DNA of 34,496 nt from Cystobacterineae bacterium (lineage in GTDB: Bacteria; Myxococcota; Myxococcia; Myxococcales; Myxococcaceae): assembly GCA_009782175.1 (NCBI GenBank), contig WRKR01000034.1, positions 1 to 34,496 on the forward strand. Reading direction: 5' to 3'. Every line of letters begins with the position of its first letter. Position 1 is the first letter of the stretch. The position numbers and the translations under genes are program-made. Under the pieces are notes generated by a model that did not search any database, was not told the origin of the DNA, and was given only the letters and a program-made list of their open reading frames with translations. Positions 1 through 6,065 of this stretch are shown here, in pieces.

Positions 1-61
1 TTTTTGTCCAGACAAAAAAAGTGACTCGCCGGGAGGCGAAACCTCCCCTCGCTGAAGGCGA

Positions 62-110
62 AAAAAACCCTTCGCCGGAGGCGACACTCCCCCCCCCGGA
101 GGGAAAAAAC
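62..110 (+). repeat. Direct repeat, copy 1 (about 49 bp)
   Basis: This copy contains the hairpin TCGCCGGAGGCGA, then CACT, a run of nine C, GGAGGG and AAAAAACC. It matches the segment at 189-238 with only a few substitutions and a one-base difference in the C-run. The function is unknown. Confidence 0.7.
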
Positions 111-188
111 CAAAAACCCCCCCCCACAAAAAAACTTTTTCCTTTGAAATGAGCCGGGCCGCAGGCCCCCTCTGCAAAACAACCTTGC

Positions 189-238
189 CAAAAAACCTTC
201 GCCCGAGGCGACACTCCCCCCCCTGGAGGGGAAAAAAC
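189..238 (+). repeat. Direct repeat, copy 2 (about 50 bp)
   Basis: Second copy of the repeat at 62-110. It has a changed loop (TCGCC-CGA-GGCGA), a run of eight C instead of nine, and the same A-rich tail. Conserved arms with a changed loop and C-run length fit slippage and hairpin conservation. Confidence 0.7.
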
Positions 239-359
239 AACCCCCCCTCATTTAAAATGCCCGCCGCCAGGCGAAAAAACCATTCTGAAACAATTTTGCT
301 TCATCCAATAAACAAAGAATGCTATGTTCCTCGTGCTGCACAAAAGATCGTGTGGTCGG

Positions 360-575
360 GCTTAGTAGCTCGCGTTAATAATAAGTAAGGGCTGGAGTGC
401 GGGGGCGAGCCCCTGTCGTTCTTCCCTTTAGGGCCCCCGTGACTCCTGGTGGTCCAAGCGGGGAGCCCGCAGAGGCTCGCCGGTTTTTACTTATTATTTT
501 CCGGTCTACTAACTCGTTTGGGCCGCCATAAATGCGTCTCAAACGAGGGTTTGGGCTGCTTTTTGAGCCCAAACG
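360..575. other. Highly structured element: nested inverted repeats (RNA or MITE candidate)
   Basis: A perfect 12-bp inverted repeat (AATAATAAGTAA at 377-388; TTACTTATTATT at 487-498) closes a 122-nt segment. Further out, TTAGTAG (362-368) pairs with CTACTAA (506-512). Inside are a long hairpin (395-406 with 433-445, core CGGGGGC/GCCCCCG) and a second one (GCGGG at 458-462 with CCCGC at 466-470). GGCGAGCC (404-411) could alternatively pair with GGCTCGCC (474-481). Two more hairpins follow directly: CTCGTTTG/CAAACGAG (513-520/540-547) and GTTTGGGCT/AGCCCAAAC (549-557/566-574). The multibranch layout suits a structured RNA or a leader of the gene at 630. A small inverted-repeat transposable element is the main alternative. 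No U-run terminator is seen on either strand. Confidence 0.55.
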
Positions 576-629
576 GCGCCGACCACAGGGTGGAAAACTT
601 TAACCCCCAATAAGGAAGAGGAAGGCACC

Positions 630-1085
630 ATGGCCGACAATGGAGAAAACAGAAAAGCTGAGCAGCCCCTGCACAACAGACAAAACCTGCAAGGCAAATA
701 CCCCAACAAAACATGCAGGGGTATACACGAAAAAACCACCATTATACTCAAAGCGGTGGAGCCTCCTGAAGAAGAAGCTGAAACAACACCCCCACCTCAA
801 AGAGTGTGGCCCCCAAGGCCCCCACAGCCACCTCTAAAACAAGCGAGGGTTTTGCCACGCCAAAGTTTTTTCCAAAAACTGCTGGAGCCTTTTTTGGCCC
901 CCAGGCGCATTGAGAAACGCTTGGAAGAGTTTTGGATAGAGTTGGGCAAGGGGGAGCAAAGCAATTGGGTGTTGCATTGCAGAATAGAAATACTCAACAA
1001 GGTGGTTATGGAGCAGCAGCTCAGCATTGACAAAATGTGGGGCGTGCTGGCCAGAATGTCCGACCGCATTTTGGAGCGCAAATAG
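630..1085 (+). CDS. Hypothetical small basic protein with Pro-rich middle and helical C-terminus
   Basis: The 151-residue product is not a family I recognise. The ATG is preceded by a purine-rich site (GGAAGAGGAAGG) at suitable distance. The first half is polar, with a proline-rich stretch around residues 43-70. The second half (about 80-151) looks like amphipathic helices rich in Glu, Arg and Leu. There is no signal peptide or membrane segment. It lies just after the folded element at 360-575, which could be its leader, and faces the lipoprotein gene at 1351-3180 tail to tail. The G+C-rich Pro codons resemble the repeat region upstream, so a spurious ORF is possible. Confidence 0.4.
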   Translation: MADNGENRKAEQPLHNRQNLQGKYPNKTCRGIHEKTTIILKAVEPPEEEAETTPPPQRVWPPRPPQPPLKQARVLPRQSFFQKLLEPFLAPRRIEKRLEEFWIELGKGEQSNWVLHCRIEILNKVVMEQQLSIDKMWGVLARMSDRILERK

Positions 1086-1206
1086 TTTCAAGAGGCAAGC
1101 TCAAGCTTCCCTCCGCTCCATGAAGGAAGAAAATGCACTTGCTTAAGTGAAAACAACGGCATTGCCCCAAGGTGCGTTTTTCACTCCCCAACAGTGTATG
1201 CTTTTG

Positions 1207-1258
1207 TTGACATTTTGTCGTTTTAAACATGACACAATATCATGTTTTATTGACATTT
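1207..1258. repeat. Palindrome flanked by direct repeats TTGACATTT
   Basis: An 8-bp inverted repeat (AAACATGA at 1225-1232, TCATGTTT at 1240-1247) with a 7-nt loop is bracketed by two copies of TTGACATTT (1207-1215 and 1250-1258). It lies between convergent genes. It could be an operator, a weak terminator of the 630-1085 gene (the right arm ends in TTTTA) or part of a mobile-element end. The role is not determined. Confidence 0.4.
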
Positions 1259-1278
1259 GAGTGCATGGGAAACCGCTC

Positions 1279-1328
1279 TAAAAACACTCTGCCCAACTGC
1301 GCTCCTATATGGAGGGCGCAGCTGGGCA
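1279..1328 (-). terminator. Rho-independent terminator of the GLUG lipoprotein gene
   Basis: CTGCCCAACTGCGC (1289-1302) pairs with GCGCAGCTGGGCAG (1315-1328 region) with one mismatch, and the stem continues through CTCC/GGAG around a short loop. Read on the minus strand, the hairpin is followed by AGTGTTTTT. It lies 23 bp beyond the stop codon at 1351. Confidence 0.75.
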
Positions 1329-1350
1329 GCCGCAGCAAGGCAAGCTTAAG

Positions 1351-3180
1351 CTATTGAGGAATGTGCGCAGGCATGGCCACCGTCTGCCCGAAAAGGCCCG
1401 GGAGGCGGTTTTCCACATATGTCCACGGGGTGGTGAGGAATTCTTCCGGGAAACCGTCTCTTCTTCGCAACAGTTCAGCGCTGATGTTGGCGCCGTCAAT
1501 ATAAGCCAGGCCTATGTTGTTCCACGTGGTGTTGTTATCTCTGTTGCGCATGCCACTAAAAGCATAGTTGTCTGTCGAAGAGCCAGGGTGGACGTTGTTT
1601 CCCACCACACGTCCAACGTTGGTGTTGCCACTCACCCTTGAGTTCAACGCCAGGCTGTTTTCTACGGTGCCTTGATGGTTATAGCCCACCAGGCCGCCGA
1701 CCTCCTGGTTCCCAGTGACACTGCCCGTGGCATAGCAGTTTCGCACAGGGCTTTGGGTGTTAACGCCCACCAGGCCGCCGGCGTCAGCCGAGTTGCTCGT
1801 GACATTGCCCGTGGCATAGCTGTTTTCTATGAGGCCGTTGCTCCACCCCACCAAACCGCCAACATTATGCGCGCTGGAAGTGACATTGCCTGTGGCATAG
1901 CAGTTTTGCACGGTGCCACCGGGGTTAGAGCCCAGCAGGCCGCCGACATTGTTGCCGCTGCTGCTGACGCTGCCCGTGGCATAACTGTTTTGCATTGTGC
2001 CAGCGTTAGAGCCCACCAAGCCGCCAATATTATACTCGCTGGCAGTGACACTGCCCGTGGCATAGCAGTTTTGCACGGTGCCTTGGTAGTTCTGCCCCAC
2101 CAGGCTGCCTATATAGTTTCTCCCATTAACACTGGCATCTATCAGCCCAAGGTTTTCCAGGGTGGCGCCTTGGCCTATACGACCAAACAAACCCTGGTAG
2201 TCGCTGCCAGAAGCACGCATGCGAAGCCGGAGGAGCTCGTGGTTGTCACCATTCAAACTGCCCATAAATGGGGCGTTAACGGTGCCAATGGCCGTCCAAT
2301 TGCTTGCCGTAGGCTGGGCCGGCTCGGCAAGGCTGATGTTTTCTGTCAGCCTATAGTGCCGCGTCAAACCCGCTGCCGTGGTGGCATAGCGGTTAAAAGC
2401 CCCAATATTGGCCTGGTTAACAGGAATGGCACGGTTTGGGCCTGCTGCTTGCCCATCCCGAATATAAATGCGGGTGTTTTTGCTTTCAGCAGAATAACCG
2501 GATATATTTTCCAGGCTTAGCTTGATGGTTGCAAAACCTTCGGGAAAAGCGGCCTGCCCATTATATTCCACACTCACCTCAAAATTTTGGGTGTTTCCCT
2601 CGGGGTTGCGCTCAACCTCAAAACTCAACCCGTTAATGTGGGTTATACTCAGGGTTGCCTTGCTGGCATCAGCCGCATTGTCAAAACCTGAAACCACCAC
2701 CCTAAAACGGGTGGAGTGCTCATTATAATCCCCATCCACTATAGGTGAGAGTATTTCTGAGCTGGGGAGAATAGAAATATTTAAATTTTCCCACTGGGCA
2801 TAAACCGTGAGGTTTTCCCTCACCAGCGTATCGACGGTGAAAGGTGCTCCACTCCCATCCGCTGCGGTGTTCCACCCCAAAAATTTATAGCCCTCTCGTG
2901 TGGGTGCTTCAGGAAGCTCGTCTATGCTTGTTTCAGGCGGCTCCACCGTTTTGCTTTGCGGGTTTGCCTCCGTGTCCCCACCATTTTTGTCAAAAATAAC
3001 GGTATAAACCCCTTCCAAGGGTTCGATAATTGTCTCCGGTGTAGAAGAAGAGCAGGCACTCAAGGCCGCACCCAACAATACACACAGCAATGTACACCGC
3101 GCACCCCTGGAAAAGCCTTTGAGGGGAAATGCTTGGGGCTCTCTGTTTTTTTGAGGGACTATACTTTCAGCAACTTTCAT
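1351..3180 (-). CDS. Surface lipoprotein with InlB-type repeat and GLUG repeats
   Basis: The 609-residue product starts with a basic region, a hydrophobic stretch and the lipobox LSAC, so Cys43 is the likely lipidated residue after signal peptidase II cleavage. Residues about 57-131 form one Listeria-Bacteroides (InlB B) repeat, with the typical pattern FDKNGG, GYKFLGWNT and VYAQW. From about residue 330 to 540 there are six or seven GLUG-type repeats of about 25 residues (GGLVG, then NCYATG or NSYATG), expected to build a beta-helix. These families occur in adhesins and cell-surface proteins, so a surface-binding role is inferred. It is monocistronic and has its own terminator at 1279-1328. 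The repeats also produce long antisense open frames, which I treat as shadows. Confidence 0.85.
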   Translation of the reverse strand: MKVAESIVPQKNREPQAFPLKGFSRGARCTLLCVLLGAALSACSSSTPETIIEPLEGVYTVIFDKNGGDTEANPQSKTVEPPETSIDELPEAPTREGYKFLGWNTAADGSGAPFTVDTLVRENLTVYAQWENLNISILPSSEILSPIVDGDYNEHSTRFRVVVSGFDNAADASKATLSITHINGLSFEVERNPEGNTQNFEVSVEYNGQAAFPEGFATIKLSLENISGYSAESKNTRIYIRDGQAAGPNRAIPVNQANIGAFNRYATTAAGLTRHYRLTENISLAEPAQPTASNWTAIGTVNAPFMGSLNGDNHELLRLRMRASGSDYQGLFGRIGQGATLENLGLIDASVNGRNYIGSLVGQNYQGTVQNCYATGSVTASEYNIGGLVGSNAGTMQNSYATGSVSSSGNNVGGLLGSNPGGTVQNCYATGNVTSSAHNVGGLVGWSNGLIENSYATGNVTSNSADAGGLVGVNTQSPVRNCYATGSVTGNQEVGGLVGYNHQGTVENSLALNSRVSGNTNVGRVVGNNVHPGSSTDNYAFSGMRNRDNNTTWNNIGLAYIDGANISAELLRRRDGFPEEFLTTPWTYVENRLPGLFGQTVAMPAHIPQ

Positions 3181-3353
3181 CCCTATAGCTTTTAGGGTTG
3201 TTTAGGGCACATATGCAACCGGGTGTTTGCAACTCCAGTTGTTTCAGCAGCTGTTTCAACCCTCTTTTTTGGGGGTTTCAGGCAGGCTTTTCCAGCTGTT
3301 GCCAAGGTTTTTTTGTTTTTTCACCTGCGTAACATGGAGGTGGCAGCGGGTTT
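3181..3353. other. Intergenic region upstream of the GLUG gene, no gene seen
   Basis: This stretch follows the stop of the transposase remnant and runs to the start of the lipoprotein gene. It must hold the promoter of that gene. It shows repeated AACAGCTG-like words but no clear -35/-10 pair and no terminal inverted repeat of an insertion sequence. The short plus-strand ORF at 3227-3412 has no support. Confidence 0.4.
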
Positions 3354-3461
3354 TCAGAAGCAGTTGCGCAGGGTGTTTTCATAGCGAGTGGCGAAGCGTC
3401 GGAGCTGTTTGAGCCGGTTGAAGGTACACTCCCTTTCCGAGCGCGCTTTATAGAGGAGAGC
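3354..3461 (-). pseudogene. Remnant of a DDE (IS4/IS5-like) transposase C-terminus
   Basis: Reading the minus strand in the frame that ends at the TGA 3354-3356 gives LYKARSERE, then FNRLKQLRRFATRYENTLRN. This matches the conserved last part of DDE transposases of the IS4/IS5 superfamily (Y-x-R-x3-E-x-x-F-x-RLKQ-x-RR-x-ATRY), including the Glu of the YREK-like segment. Only about 35 residues are recognisable. Upstream, the same frame continues to about 3530 without obvious transposase motifs, and no start codon or flanking inverted repeats are found. It is a decayed copy lying between two minus-strand genes. Confidence 0.7.
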
Positions 3462-3545
3462 CGGCGCCACAACGCAGCCACTGCATTGCCCTTCGGCAAT
3501 TTCGAGTATACCTCTTCCTCTATGCACAGAATGGAGGGACGGGCC

Positions 3546-5084
3546 CTAGCTGGCCAGGCAGAGCATTTCTCGAATGGCTGAGCGGTTAATATAGAGGCAA
3601 GAGGCAGAAGTTTTTCTTTGTTTGGGGACAAGGAAGAAGCCGGCAGCGCCTTGGGGCTCTGACAATTGGCCTTCTACGCGTCGACCATCATTGAAGGTGA
3701 CTTTCCAGAAGGAGCCTGTGGAGGGTGGAAATGGGTGAGGAGCACTGTCACCGGGTTTGAGGAAATAGACGGCTTTTATGTGCTCGACGGGTATATGCTC
3801 TGTTTCATCTGGCGTCTGCAAGGGGACACTGGGTTGGCTTAAGTCAGCGTTTTGGAAGGTTCCGCGTTTGACAGTGCCGCTCATGGTATAGAGGACCACC
3901 TCATGGAGCCCTTGGATTTGGAACTCTGGGCTCAGCTCAGGAGGCACAGTGAGCTGGAGCTCAGGCGGAGGCGCACTGTGCTGGAGCTCAGGCGGAGGCG
4001 CACTGTGCTGGGGCTCAGGCGGAGGCGCACTGTACTGGAGCGCAGGAGGAGGTGGCCATGGGGTGTCGGCCTCGTCATAGAAAATGGCTGGCGTCAGCAG
4101 TGAAGGGACAGAGGTTGCCAAAGCCACAGCAGGGTCCACGGCAGGAGCCACAGGGGGTATTTTGGGGGGAAAGCTTTGAGTGGGGGTGGTTTCGAGCGCG
4201 GCAAAGGTTTGCGTAGAAGCGAGGGAGGCGGGGGTTATAAAGTTATAGGCTTCGTCTTGCGGCTCAGGTGTTTCTGTTTCGGGAGGGAGCTCGTCTTCCA
4301 GGAGGATAATTTCCTCTGGCTCTTCTGTTGCAGCGTCCACGAGCCAGACGTTGTGTTGCAACTCTGCAGGAGCGAAGGCCACCTCGGGGAATGCGTCCAG
4401 GTTGATTTCAGGGTGGACATAGGCGGCAGGTTCAGCGAGGTATTCTGGGTTGCCAAAATGGGGTGAGGGAGCCTCCATGAAGGTGTTTTGGAAAGAAAGC
4501 TCTTTGAGGACAGCCACGGACTCCTCAAAGGGGTTTTCTAAAACAGGCTCCATGTTGGAGAATACGTTGGGGGACCACTGCTCATCCACAAAAAACAAGG
4601 GGGCATCCTCCGTGGGGAAGAAGCCTGTGGGGGGTGACTCAGAAGGGCTTGGCTCTTCGCCCTCTTGAGGGAGGATGGGCGGCAAGAGCTCCACGGCAGC
4701 GGGCAAGTGGTGACGCTCTGCAGCTTCTTGCCAGGCGGCGAAATAGCTTACGGTAGGCGGGTGAGCCTCATAAGCCTGCTGCAGCTCTTCCTCCTCCAAG
4801 TCCTCGGTCAATGTGGCTGCCCAAAGCTGCGCGAAGGAGCTTTCGTCGTTTTCCATGGGCACGGGCTGCTCTGCGGCATATAGCGGCGTTGGAGCAACAT
4901 CCTCAAGCAGCAATTCCGCGCCACCATCGTCATAAGCTTCAAACAAGCTGCCGGTGATATTGGGGTCATCCAAATCCAAAAAAGAGCTGTTTTCAAAAAG
5001 CATTGAGTCGCTTGGCGTATTGCCTTTTGTTGTCAGCTCAGAGCTTGGGGGTGGTGTTTTGGTTTCCGTCATGATGCAGCTCAA
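3546..5084 (-). CDS. Acidic, Pro-rich protein with C-terminal DUF6982-like domain
   Basis: The 512-residue protein has two parts. Residues 1 to about 390 are acidic, low in complexity, rich in Pro, Glu and Ala, and probably disordered. Residues about 392-512 look like a compact domain beginning VVLYTMSGTVKRG, with IKAVYFLK, WKVTFNDGRRVEG and GAAGFFLVP. I recall this pattern from a domain common in myxobacterial proteins (DUF6982). There is no signal peptide or membrane segment, so it is probably cytoplasmic. A TTG at 5084 follows AAAGGA at good spacing. The ATG at 5072 is the alternative start. It is divergent from the XRE gene at 5348. The function is unknown; by analogy the domain may be a regulatory or binding module. 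Confidence 0.7.
   Translation of the reverse strand: MSCIMTETKTPPPSSELTTKGNTPSDSMLFENSSFLDLDDPNITGSLFEAYDDGGAELLLEDVAPTPLYAAEQPVPMENDESSFAQLWAATLTEDLEEEELQQAYEAHPPTVSYFAAWQEAAERHHLPAAVELLPPILPQEGEEPSPSESPPTGFFPTEDAPLFFVDEQWSPNVFSNMEPVLENPFEESVAVLKELSFQNTFMEAPSPHFGNPEYLAEPAAYVHPEINLDAFPEVAFAPAELQHNVWLVDAATEEPEEIILLEDELPPETETPEPQDEAYNFITPASLASTQTFAALETTPTQSFPPKIPPVAPAVDPAVALATSVPSLLTPAIFYDEADTPWPPPPALQYSAPPPEPQHSAPPPELQHSAPPPELQLTVPPELSPEFQIQGLHEVVLYTMSGTVKRGTFQNADLSQPSVPLQTPDETEHIPVEHIKAVYFLKPGDSAPHPFPPSTGSFWKVTFNDGRRVEGQLSEPQGAAGFFLVPKQRKTSASCLYINRSAIREMLCLAS
3954..4060 (-). repeat. 27-bp tandem repeat inside the acidic protein gene
   Basis: Units at 3954-3980, 3981-4007 and 4008-4034 are nearly identical, and a degraded fourth follows. 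They encode a nine-residue motif (PPPELQHSA) in the flexible linker just before the C-terminal domain. The period is a multiple of three, so copy-number change would keep the frame. Confidence 0.85.
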
Positions 5085-5333
5085 ACTGTCCTTTCAGCAG
5101 AAGTGGTGGTTCCACCGTTTGTGGAAGGCACTTAGAGAATATAGTAGATTTTAAACCTTGGCGCTAATGCAAGCCTTTCTTTTCAGGGGACGGGGCGAAT
5201 GTACACAGGAATTTATAGATAGAAATTTTCATAAAGCGGATGACTTTAAAAACGTGTTGTTCTCCGTAGAGACATATGTTAAGGAGGAGTTGCAGTTTGA
5301 GGACGGCGCTCACTGTAAGAAAACAGGCGAGCA
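5085..5333. promoter_or_regulatory. Divergent promoter region between the acidic protein and the XRE gene
   Basis: The two flanking genes start outward from here, so both promoters must lie inside. The sequence is A+T-rich around 5140-5290. No -35/-10 pair is strong enough to assign. A 66-residue frame at 5158-5358 overlaps the XRE start but lacks a ribosome site. Confidence 0.35.
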
Positions 5334-5341
5334 AAGGAGGG
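5334..5341 (+). promoter_or_regulatory. Ribosome binding site fixing the XRE start
   Basis: AAGGAGGG lies six bases before the ATG at 5348. The longer frame starting at 5276 has no comparable site, so 5348 is taken as the start. Confidence 0.8.
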
Positions 5342-5347
5342 AAGTAT

Positions 5348-5869
5348 ATGTTGTCTAGAGAGAGTGAAGAGAAGAGGTTGGAGGGCGAGGCTCAAGGAGG
5401 CGGGCTTGCTCGCAAGCAAGCGGTTCGTCAAAGTCTTTTGGGGTTGGCGAAGCGAGTGCGGGTGTTGCGGGAGAGTTTGAGCATTACGCAGGATGAGCTA
5501 GCGACGCGTTGTGGCATAACAATCGGCTTTGTTTCTCTGTTGGAGCGAGGGGAACGCAGTCCCAGCTATGAAACTTTGTGGCGGATTTCTAAAGCCCTTG
5601 AAGTTCCAATTGCCGAATTGTTTTTTGAAGCCGGGCTTGAGAAGAGTGAGGCCTATGCTTTGGATAGGTTGTTGCGGTTTGCCAAAACGGGGGAACTCAG
5701 CGCGGAGCAAGTTGAGCGTTTTATTGCAGTAGGCTATGCCATGTTTGGCCTTTATCCCGACAGCCATTGCAAGTCTGACAGTGGCCTTTGTGGCTTTGAA
5801 GGTTGCAACCAGAAGACTTTAGCCCGAGGACTTTGTTCCTCGCACTACCATAAATCGCGAAGACAATAG
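5348..5869 (+). CDS. XRE-family transcriptional regulator with C-terminal Cys/His motif
   Basis: The 173-residue protein carries an XRE/HTH_3 DNA-binding domain at about residues 33-93 (LRESLSITQDELA, then SLLERGERSPSYETLWRISKAL). A helical segment follows at about 98-135. The last 30 residues hold C148-x4-C153-x9-C163-x2-H166 within the pattern CGFEGCNQ and ARGLCSSHYHKSRR. Such small C/C/C/H motifs are seen at the ends of some phage and regulatory proteins and probably bind zinc. It is divergent from the gene at 3546-5084, which it may regulate, and it has its own terminator. Targets are unknown; autoregulation is the usual expectation for this family. The ligand-sensing role of the Cys/His tail is inference. 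Confidence 0.85.
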   Translation: MLSRESEEKRLEGEAQGGGLARKQAVRQSLLGLAKRVRVLRESLSITQDELATRCGITIGFVSLLERGERSPSYETLWRISKALEVPIAELFFEAGLEKSEAYALDRLLRFAKTGELSAEQVERFIAVGYAMFGLYPDSHCKSDSGLCGFEGCNQKTLARGLCSSHYHKSRRQ

Positions 5870-5888
5870 CCCAACACCTGTGCCTGAA

Positions 5889-5917
5889 AGCCCCGGAAAT
5901 TTCCGGGGCTTTTTTGT
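5889..5917 (+). terminator. Strong rho-independent terminator after the XRE gene
   Basis: A perfect palindrome AGCCCCGGAAATTTCCGGGG plus CT (5889-5910) is followed by TTTTTTGTTTTTT, 19 bp after the stop codon. A second weaker hairpin (AAGGGA at 5948-5953 with TCCCTT at 5959-5964, then TT) lies just downstream. Confidence 0.9.
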
Positions 5918-6065
5918 TTTTTCGGGTTTTAGAGAGGTTTCATGTTGAAGGGAGGGCTTCCCTTTTAAGCTTAGAAAAGCATTGCACCCCTGTGCATATG
6001 GATAGAAACGGACAAGCCCACAAACATAAGCGAGCATTTATGAGAGAGCTGAGACAAGAACGAAT

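Larger units (their letters stand above)
1..280. repeat. Cluster of short GC hairpins with poly-C tracts
   Basis: No gene is convincing here. The segment begins with a perfect hairpin (TTTTTGTC, CA, GACAAAAA at 1-18). It then holds several copies of a small stem of the form TCGCC-loop-GGCGA (26-39, 72-84, 199-211; degenerate copies at 49-61 and about 262-273), mostly followed by AAAAAACC, and another GC stem GGGCC-GCA-GGCCC at 156-168. C-runs of 7 to 9 lie at 89-97, 117-125, 216-223 and 241-247. The loops differ while the arms are kept, which suggests a repeat family under structural constraint or recent copying. The small ORF at 149-388 has no ribosome site and repeat-derived composition, so I do not call it. 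Confidence 0.6.

Noticed and set aside
1672-2520. 282-codon open frame on the plus strand opposite the GLUG gene
   Set aside because: It mirrors the GLUG repeats, has no ribosome site and no recognisable family; the minus-strand product has a lipobox and two known repeat types.
3278-3631. 117-codon minus-strand frame between the lipoprotein and the acidic protein
   Set aside because: It overlaps the end of the acidic protein gene and reads the transposase remnant in the wrong frame.
5158-5358. 66-codon frame overlapping the XRE start
   Set aside because: No ribosome site, no family, and it lies in the divergent promoter region.
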